A DNA stretch of 20,318 nt from Chitinophagaceae bacterium (lineage in GTDB: Bacteria; Bacteroidota; Bacteroidia; Chitinophagales; Chitinophagaceae): contig DNMB01000140.1 of assembly GCA_003489485.1 (NCBI GenBank), positions 1 to 20,318 of the forward strand, given 5' to 3'. The stretch's first letter is position 1. Each line of letters begins with the position of its first letter. This document shows, in pieces, positions 15,550-20,318 of this stretch. The notes below the pieces were generated by a model, which ran no database searches, was not told where the DNA came from, and saw nothing but the letters and a program-made list of their open reading frames with translations. Made by a program: the position numbers and the translations under genes.

Positions 15550-15700
15550 GTTTGATCGCCAGTAGCAACAAACAAAGCAAAAAAATAAAAATGCTTATGC
15601 GGTTAATGCCATGCATATAACCGATCCACTTGTCTTTGGGGCGATTGGGGTCTTTAGGACGCAGGTACAAATATTCGGCTAGTTGTTTCAGTACGCTCAT
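15539..15700 (-). CDS. DUF6728-type membrane microprotein (53 aa)
   Basis: A short gene on the strand opposite lpxB. The translation opens MSVLKQLAEYLYLRPKDP and continues through NRPKDKWIGYMHGINRIS to a single hydrophobic helix (about 37-53, rich in Ile, Leu and Phe) ending KLIF. I recognise the pattern 'LKQ...YLxxRxKDPxxP...xxMHGINRISxxxF' from the Bacteroidota-only DUF6728 family, whose function is unknown. The predicted form is a small cytoplasmic head with a single TM anchor. A perfect -7 box (TAATTTTG) ends 4 nt before the ATG, which supports expression and suggests a leaderless mRNA. The 3' end overlaps lpxB by 11 bp on the opposite strand. The next upstream feature is the tRNA terminator. 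Confidence 0.82.
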   Translation of the reverse strand: MSVLKQLAEYLYLRPKDPNRPKDKWIGYMHGINRISIFIFLLCLLLLAIKLIF

Positions 15701-15704
15701 GCTG

Positions 15705-15732
15705 CAAAATTAGTAGGTAAAGGGCAGCTCAA
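15705..15732 (-). promoter_or_regulatory. Promoter of the DUF6728 gene
   Basis: Reading leftward, TTG (15732-15730) is followed after 17 nt by TAATTTTG (15712-15705), a perfect TAnnTTTG box. It ends 4 nt before the ATG at 15700, so the transcript would start at or next to the first codon. The spacer is slightly short. Confidence 0.55.
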
Positions 15733-15733
15733 T

Positions 15734-15760
15734 AAAAAAACCCCTCGTTACCAAGGGGTT
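15734..15760 (-). terminator. Rho-independent terminator of tRNA-Ala
   Basis: Reading leftward, AACCCCT (15760-15754) pairs with AGGGGTT (15745-15739) and is followed by a T-run (15740-15734). It lies 17 bp after the tRNA 3' end. Confidence 0.88.
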
Positions 15761-15776
15761 CATTTAACAATCGTGT

Positions 15777-15851
<75 letters not shown>

Positions 15852-15860
15852 GGGGGGTGG

Positions 15861-15868
15861 CAAATATA
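15861..15868 (-). promoter_or_regulatory. -7 box of tRNA-Ala
   Basis: Reading leftward, TATATTTG (15868-15861) matches TAnnTTTG exactly and ends 9 nt before the tRNA 5' end. No clear TTG is present at the -33 position, which falls within the gltA 3' end. Confidence 0.55.
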
Positions 15869-15875
15869 GTAAAAA

Positions 15876-17201
15876 TTACTCGCCCCAGATCTGGTCTTTG
15901 CCTTCTAACCAGCGCTTTACCTGATCGGTGGTCACCGATTTGGGTCTTTCAATGGGGAATCCGAGCGCGCGATCCCAACAAAGACTGGCAAGCACGCCCA
16001 GTGCACGGCTTACTGCAAATAAAACTGTATAGAATTCATACTCTACCATACCATAATGCACCAGCAATGCGCCACTATGTGCATCGACGTTGGGCCAAGG
16101 ATTTTTGATCTTGCCCATACTTCCTAAGATGGGAGGCACGACATCATAAATATTCCAAACGGTATTGACCAGCTTATCGTCGGGCATATGTTTTTTACCG
16201 AATTCCATCTGCGCGGTAAATCGAGGATCGGTCTTGCGCAAGACGGCATGTCCGTAACCGGGTACGACCTTACCGTTACTGAGCGTTTTGCGCACATACT
16301 CGGCGATCTGGTCTTTTGAAGGAGAGTCGGTTCCCAGCTCTGTCTGCATCTCGTAGATCCATTTGATCACTTCTTGGTTGGCAAGCCCGTGCAATGGACC
16401 GGCCAGCCCGTTCATACCGGCCGCATAAGAGAGATATGGATCGCTAAGGGCAGAGCCCACCAGGTGCGTGGTGTGTGCGGAGACGTTTCCTCCTTCGTGA
16501 TCGGCATGGATGGTCATGTACAAACGCATCAACTCCTGAAAACTCTCATCGGGGTAACCGAGCATATGGGCAAAATTGCCCGCCCAATCCAATAATCCAT
16601 TGGGTTGAATATGGTCGCTGTTCTTGTATTTACGACGGTAGATATAGGCCGCCACACGAGGCAGTCTCGATAACAAGACGATACAGTCGTCAAAGGTGGG
16701 AAGCCAATAATCTTTTTTATTGATACCCTCTGCATAACGCTTTTGAAAATAACTTTCGGTTTGCAGCGCCATTACAGCTACCACGAACATGGTCATGGGA
16801 TGCGTGTGCAAGGGCAAAGCATCGATGGCCTCAAAGACATGCGAAGGCACGTGACTGCGGCGCTGTAATATATTGGTAACATGATTAGCTTCCTCTTCGG
16901 TAGGCAACTCGCCGATCAACATCAGATAAAATAATCCTTCGGGGAGCGGCTCTTGTCCACCAGGCGCCTTGGGTAATTTCTGCTGCAGCTCAGGAATGGA
17001 ATAACCCCTAAAGCGAATTCCCTCTTGTGCATCGAGCAAAGAAGTTTCCGTAACCAGACCGGTCATTCCTCTCATTCCCTGGTACACCTGCGAAAGCTGC
17101 ACCTCTCCTACTACTTTTGTTCCGTGCTCCTTTAACATCTCTTTGATCTCAATGCTCAGTGCATCGGCCTTTGCTTTGAACCGGTCTTTGATGATACCCA
17201 T
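15876..17201 (-). CDS. gltA: Citrate synthase, mitochondrial/eukaryotic type
   Basis: Condenses oxaloacetate and acetyl-CoA to citrate, the entry step of the TCA cycle. The 441-residue protein aligns by eye with mammalian mitochondrial citrate synthase and not with the E. coli type. Shared blocks are SAHTTHLVGSALSDPYLSYA, GLAGPLHGLANQEV with catalytic His271, VVPGYGHAVLRKTDPRF with His318, NVDAHSGALLVHYG with Asp373, and SRALG...RALGFPIERPKS with the substrate-binding Arg residues. The NADH-regulated hexameric features of the enterobacterial enzyme are not evident, so a dimer without NADH control is expected. This form is known in some Bacteroidota. It has its own near-consensus promoter and is transcribed alone. 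Confidence 0.96.
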   Translation of the reverse strand: MGIIKDRFKAKADALSIEIKEMLKEHGTKVVGEVQLSQVYQGMRGMTGLVTETSLLDAQEGIRFRGYSIPELQQKLPKAPGGQEPLPEGLFYLMLIGELPTEEEANHVTNILQRRSHVPSHVFEAIDALPLHTHPMTMFVVAVMALQTESYFQKRYAEGINKKDYWLPTFDDCIVLLSRLPRVAAYIYRRKYKNSDHIQPNGLLDWAGNFAHMLGYPDESFQELMRLYMTIHADHEGGNVSAHTTHLVGSALSDPYLSYAAGMNGLAGPLHGLANQEVIKWIYEMQTELGTDSPSKDQIAEYVRKTLSNGKVVPGYGHAVLRKTDPRFTAQMEFGKKHMPDDKLVNTVWNIYDVVPPILGSMGKIKNPWPNVDAHSGALLVHYGMVEYEFYTVLFAVSRALGVLASLCWDRALGFPIERPKSVTTDQVKRWLEGKDQIWGE

Positions 17202-17236
17202 ATGTTTGGTTTGAAAAATTCTCGTATTTGGTGATG

Positions 17237-17267
17237 CAAAATTAGGCGAAGCTCACCCCTATAACAA
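17237..17267 (-). promoter_or_regulatory. Promoter of gltA
   Basis: Reading leftward, TTG (17267-17265) is followed after 20 nt by TAATTTTG (17244-17237), a full match to the Bacteroidota promoter pattern. The start would be near 17232, about 30 nt before the ATG. It lies in the 85-bp gap after the permease gene. Confidence 0.75.
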
Positions 17268-17286
17268 AAATTAAGCGATGAAGTTT

Positions 17287-18384
17287 TTACTTCGGTGTGT
17301 TGCGGTACATCTTTAGGGCCACGAGCGAAAAAACAAGATTGGGCAACCAGGCGGCCAACAGGGGCGGCAGGTTCCCTTTTATGGCAAAGACCGTCGAAAA
17401 ACGGTCCGAAATAATAAAGACGGAGGCAATAATGATGCCCATGGCCAGGTGCATCCCGCTACCGCCCCGGGTCTTGCGGGTCGCGATGATCACACCGATC
17501 AGGGTCAACAGCAATACGCTGAATGCACCAGAGGTGCGCCGGTACCGCTCTACCCGCATGGCATTGAGCCCTTCGGTTCCGCGCTGCTCTTCGCGCGCTA
17601 TGAAACGGTTGAGCTCGGGTGTGGTCAATTTATCTTTCAGATAATCATCTCGTCGCAACTCTTCGGGCAGCACATTCAACGACAAGAGCATGGTATCGTA
17701 ACTGGTCAGTTGCTCTCCCATGCTGTCGAGCCGACGCTCCGTGGCCCGGTACAGCTTCCATTTTTTTGAGAGCGTGTCCCACACGATGCTTTCTGCACGA
17801 AGATTATAGACAAGCCGGTCTCGATCGGTTCGCTCCAAAAAAATACCCCGCGCCGACTTTGAGGTCGTATCGTAATCGCGAATACCTACAAATGTGTTGC
17901 TGTCGATACGCAGGTAAAAACAGGCAGCGCAGGTTCCGTAATACACATTTTTAGAAGGGTCGTTGCGATCGAGATAATTACTTTGAAAAGTGCTGCGCAC
18001 AATGTTGGCCTTGGGGATCCAGTAGCGGTTACCGACCCACCAAAGGCTGGCGAGCAGTAAGCCACCTACCCAATAGGGTCGCAAGAGCCGCTTGTATGGT
18101 GTACCGCTGCCCAGAATGGCAATGATCTCGGACTGTGTGGCCATCTTGGAGGTAAAAAAGATAACGGCAATAAAAACGAAGAGCGGAAAAAGAAGACTCC
18201 AGATATGTGGAATAAAGCCAATGTAATATTGATCGAACAGTTGGGCAGAGCTAAGCCCGGACTTTACAAAATCGTCGGTCTTTTCGCTGATATCTACCGC
18301 TACGGCCACCACCGTAAACAGCAGCATGGAGAATAGAAAAGTGACCAGGAACTTCTTCAGTATGTACCAGTCAATTTTCCGCAT
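17287..18384 (-). CDS. LptF/LptG-family (YjgP/YjgQ) permease
   Basis: A 365-residue inner-membrane protein of the family that, with LptB and LptC, extracts lipopolysaccharide from the inner membrane for export. It has the family N-terminus (MRKIDWYILKKFLVTFLFSMLLFT) and TM segments at about 11-30, 55-78 and 102-120. A periplasmic beta-jellyroll domain (about 125-270) follows, then three more TM helices in the last 85 residues, including GIIIASVFIISDRFS. The coupling-helix-like stretch MATQSEIIAILGSG (81-94) contacts the ATPase in LptF/G. F and G cannot be told apart by eye; many Bacteroidota place this gene after tgt, as here. A TATTTTTG box just before the ATG may give a separate start within the operon. 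Confidence 0.9.
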   Translation of the reverse strand: MRKIDWYILKKFLVTFLFSMLLFTVVAVAVDISEKTDDFVKSGLSSAQLFDQYYIGFIPHIWSLLFPLFVFIAVIFFTSKMATQSEIIAILGSGTPYKRLLRPYWVGGLLLASLWWVGNRYWIPKANIVRSTFQSNYLDRNDPSKNVYYGTCAACFYLRIDSNTFVGIRDYDTTSKSARGIFLERTDRDRLVYNLRAESIVWDTLSKKWKLYRATERRLDSMGEQLTSYDTMLLSLNVLPEELRRDDYLKDKLTTPELNRFIAREEQRGTEGLNAMRVERYRRTSGAFSVLLLTLIGVIIATRKTRGGSGMHLAMGIIIASVFIISDRFSTVFAIKGNLPPLLAAWLPNLVFSLVALKMYRNTPK

Positions 18385-18388
18385 GCGT

Positions 18389-18396
18389 CAAAAATA
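18389..18396 (-). promoter_or_regulatory. Candidate internal -7 box before the LptF/LptG permease
   Basis: Reading leftward, TATTTTTG (18396-18389) matches TAnnTTTG perfectly and ends 4 nt before the permease ATG. A TTG at 18413-18411 is too close (14-nt spacer). Besides co-transcription with tgt, a separate leaderless transcript is possible. Confidence 0.42.
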
Positions 18397-18432
18397 GCTG
18401 AAAAAAAACTCAACCCCTGTTAAAATCAGTGC

Positions 18433-19572
18433 TTAGCAGCGCTGCTGAAGCTGAGTCACCATGGTCGTTTTCCAGGCAGTAAAATCACCTTTGATAATAT
18501 GAGCCCGCGCCTCTCGCATGAGCCACTGATAAAAACACAGGTTGTGGATACTGGCCAGTGTATAGCCTAATATCTCTTTGGATTTTATCAAATGTCGCAG
18601 ATAGGCACGCGAATACGTTTCGCTCACTACCGAACCGATCCCACTATCGAGTGGCGAAAAGTCGTGCTCCCATTTTTTATTGTCGATGTTGACCACCCCT
18701 TCGCTGGTAAAGAGCATCGCATTGCGTCCGTTGCGCGTGGGCATGACACAATCGAACATATCGACCCCCAGGGCAATACACTGCAGTAAATTCCAGGGTG
18801 TGCCCACTCCCATCAAATAACGGGGACGATCGACCGGCAGGTGCTCGCAACACCAGCCGCAAATATCATAGAGCTGTTCCTCGGGCTCACCCACACTGAG
18901 TCCGCCAATGGCATTTCCTACAGCTTGTTTACTGCCGATATAATCACAAGAGATCTTTCGGAGATCACGGTATACCCCTCCTTGCACTATTGGAAACAAA
19001 TTTTGAGTATACCCATAACGATCGGGGGTTTGGGTAAAGCGGGTCGTACAACGATCGAGCCAGCGGTGGGTCAGCTCCATCGACTTTCGGGCATAGGTAT
19101 GATCGCTGTCGGCGGGTGGGCACTCATCAAAAGCCATCATGATATCGGCCCCGATGATCCGCTGAATATCCATTACCGATTCGGGGGTAAACAAATGAGT
19201 GCTTCCATCAATGTGAGAACGAAAGGTGACCCCTTCTTCGGCGATCTTACGGGTACCGGAGAGCGAAAAGACCTGATAACCCCCACTATCGGTAAGCAGG
19301 CTTCGGCTCCAGCCCATAAAACGATGCAACCCACCGGCCTGTTCCAACACCTGCAAGCCTGGACGCAGATAAAGATGATACGTATTGCCCAAAATGATCG
19401 GAGCATTGACCTCTTGAAGCAGCTGTTGCTGGGTGAGCGCTTTGACCGTACCGGCCGTACCCACGGGCATAAACACTGGCGTTTGAATCTGGCCGTGATC
19501 GGTCGTTAGGGTACCGGCGCGGGCGGTGACCGATGCATCTGTTTTTTCCAGCTGAAATTGCAGTGCTGCCAT
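18433..19572 (-). CDS. tgt: Queuine tRNA-ribosyltransferase (tRNA-guanine transglycosylase)
   Basis: Tgt exchanges guanine-34 of GUN-anticodon tRNAs for preQ1 on the way to queuosine. I chose the start at 19572 (MAALQFQLEKTDASVTARAGTL); the frame continues 59 residues upstream, but this is not Tgt-like. The 379-residue length is normal. Active-site residues are Asp95 (LTDSGGYQVFSL), FDECPP (148-153), GGLSVGEP (223-230) and the nucleophile Asp274 in DMFDCVMPTRNGR. The zinc-binding CxCxxC motif expected near 309-316 is missing: DFSPLDSGIGSVVSETYSRAYLRHL has no Cys, and only His343 (SIHNL) of the four ligands remains. I recall the same in other Bacteroidota Tgt proteins, so it is probably lineage-wide and not decay. 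The permease gene follows at 48 bp. Confidence 0.95.
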   Translation of the reverse strand: MAALQFQLEKTDASVTARAGTLTTDHGQIQTPVFMPVGTAGTVKALTQQQLLQEVNAPIILGNTYHLYLRPGLQVLEQAGGLHRFMGWSRSLLTDSGGYQVFSLSGTRKIAEEGVTFRSHIDGSTHLFTPESVMDIQRIIGADIMMAFDECPPADSDHTYARKSMELTHRWLDRCTTRFTQTPDRYGYTQNLFPIVQGGVYRDLRKISCDYIGSKQAVGNAIGGLSVGEPEEQLYDICGWCCEHLPVDRPRYLMGVGTPWNLLQCIALGVDMFDCVMPTRNGRNAMLFTSEGVVNIDNKKWEHDFSPLDSGIGSVVSETYSRAYLRHLIKSKEILGYTLASIHNLCFYQWLMREARAHIIKGDFTAWKTTMVTQLQQRC

Positions 19573-19578
19573 ACCCAC

Positions 19579-19598
19579 GCAAGATACAAGTATCTTGC
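19579..19598. repeat. Perfect 20-bp palindrome in the tgt/glycosyltransferase intergenic gap
   Basis: GCAAGATAC (19579-19587) and GTATCTTGC (19590-19598) are perfect 9-bp inverted arms around AA. The site fills half of the 39-bp gap between the divergent tgt and glycosyltransferase starts. Each arm contains TATCTTGC, close to a -7 box, pointing outward, so it could act as a two-way promoter core or as an operator. Confidence 0.65.
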
Positions 19599-19606
19599 TA
19601 TCTTCG
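19599..19606 (+). promoter_or_regulatory. Candidate -7 box of the glycosyltransferase gene
   Basis: TATCTTCG is one base from TAnnTTTG, ends 5 nt before the ATG at 19612 and directly abuts the 20-bp palindrome. No TTG is visible 20 nt upstream. Confidence 0.42.
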
Positions 19607-19611
19607 CCCCC

Positions 19612-20318
19612 ATGTTGATGGCAGACTGGAGCAGTATTCTCCTTATCGTTTTTGGCCTTGTGGCCTGTATCCAACTTTTTTATTACGGCTGGTTCTTTGG
19701 TCGGGTCGCTTTTCACCGCTCGCCCCAACGTGCGCAATACAGACAACATCCGGTGTCTGTCATTATTTGTGCAAGGGACGAAGACGAGAACCTGGCCCGC
19801 AACCTACCGGGCGTACTGGTGCAAGACTATCCCAGCACCAAAGAAGTGGTCGTAGTAAACGACAATTCAACCGACGACTCCAAGTATATCTTGCAAGAGC
19901 TAAAGAAAACCTTCAAACACTTGCAGGTGGTCGAGCTGCAACAAGAGGCCAAACTGATCAGCGGAAAAAAATATCCGCTCTCCATTGGTATCCGCGAGGC
20001 CAAACACGAGATCTTGCTGCTTACCGATGCAGATTGCGTTCCGGCCAGTGAGCATTGGATGCAAAAGATGCAAGATGCTTATGGTGAAGGAATCGAGATC
20101 GTACTGGGATATGGCGCCTATCACAAAACACGCGGTCTGCTCAACAAATTGATCCGTTTTGAAACCTTTCATACCGCCTTGCAATACTTGTCGTACGCAC
20201 TCGCAGGCATTCCTTACATGGGAGTAGGCCGCAACCTGTCGTACCGCAAAGATCTCTTCTTGCGAAACAAGGGCTTTTCCGCTATCAACCACATTCCGAG
20301 TGGCGACGACGATCTCTT
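19612..20318 (+). CDS. Glycosyltransferase family 2, membrane-anchored (3' end outside window)
   Basis: The first 235 residues of a gene open at the window end. Residues about 8-30 form an N-terminal TM helix (ILLIVFGLVACIQLFYYGWF). A GT-A domain follows: VSVIICARDEDENL (48-61), VVVNDNSTDDS (80-90) for nucleotide binding, LLLTDADC (135-142) with the DxD-type metal site, GVGRNLSYRK (204-213), and SGDDDL (230-235) where the catalytic acidic motif is expected. The arrangement is that of processive or lipid-linked family 2 enzymes in Bacteroidota, which usually have further TM helices at the C-terminus. Acceptor and sugar are unknown. The ATG at 19612 is chosen because a -7-like box lies 5 nt upstream; Met at 19618 is an alternative. 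Divergent from tgt. Confidence 0.85.
   Translation, partial: MLMADWSSILLIVFGLVACIQLFYYGWFFGRVAFHRSPQRAQYRQHPVSVIICARDEDENLARNLPGVLVQDYPSTKEVVVVNDNSTDDSKYILQELKKTFKHLQVVELQQEAKLISGKKYPLSIGIREAKHEILLLTDADCVPASEHWMQKMQDAYGEGIEIVLGYGAYHKTRGLLNKLIRFETFHTALQYLSYALAGIPYMGVGRNLSYRKDLFLRNKGFSAINHIPSGDDDL

Noticed and set aside
18841..19509. 222-codon open frame on the + strand inside tgt
   Set aside because: It lies antisense to a clear, complete Tgt with all catalytic motifs. The translation resembles no family and starts without promoter or ribosome binding site.
19573..19749. N-terminal extension of Tgt by 59 residues
   Set aside because: The extension has no Tgt similarity, would span the palindrome and overlap the divergent glycosyltransferase start. 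The Met at 19572 matches the family N-terminus.

Overview
This window is chromosomal DNA of a Bacteroidota bacterium, most likely in or near the Chitinophagaceae. The assignment rests on several lineage markers: DUF5689 lipoproteins beside a TonB-dependent receptor, a DUF6728 microprotein, an RRM/glycine-rich RNA-binding protein, a mitochondrial-type citrate synthase, a tRNA-guanine transglycosylase without the usual zinc cysteines, and -7 promoter boxes of the Bacteroidota form TAnnTTTG with few strong Shine-Dalgarno sequences. I see no phage, transposon, CRISPR array or defence island. All complete genes look intact and base composition appears even.

Region 1 (1-7693): the 3' part of recJ converges on a leftward operon: TonB-dependent receptor (3911-6502), small DUF5689 lipoprotein (3151-3885) and large two-unit DUF5689 lipoprotein (1015-3126). 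Divergent from it, across 147 bp, is an exported endonuclease/exonuclease/phosphatase-fold enzyme (6650-7693). Together these look like an outer-surface system for binding, cutting and importing a phosphodiester-containing ligand, possibly extracellular nucleic acid. This is the least characterised system in the window.

Region 2 (7700-9710): rpsF-rpsR-rplI (bS6, bS18, bL9) with a clear promoter, a structured leader of about 108 nt and a strong terminator, followed by a monocistronic RRM RNA-binding protein with its own terminator.

Region 3 (9710-13320): guaA (GMP synthase) with a closely following exported periplasmic-binding-fold protein, then, convergently, an XRE/S24 (LexA-like) regulator whose promoter region holds three near-identical operator-like repeats.

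Region 4 (13321-15851): surE, a three-TM membrane protein and lpxB form a tight rightward operon (4-bp overlap, then 4-bp gap). A 53-residue DUF6728 membrane microprotein lies on the other strand and overlaps the lpxB 3' end. A tRNA-Ala(GGC) with its terminator follows.

Region 5 (15861-20318): leftward gltA with a near-consensus promoter, and tgt followed by an LptF/LptG-family permease. Divergent from tgt is a family 2 glycosyltransferase cut by the window end. A perfect 20-bp palindrome sits in the 39-bp tgt/glycosyltransferase gap. There is no gene-free stretch above 300 bases; the longest is 8987-9244.
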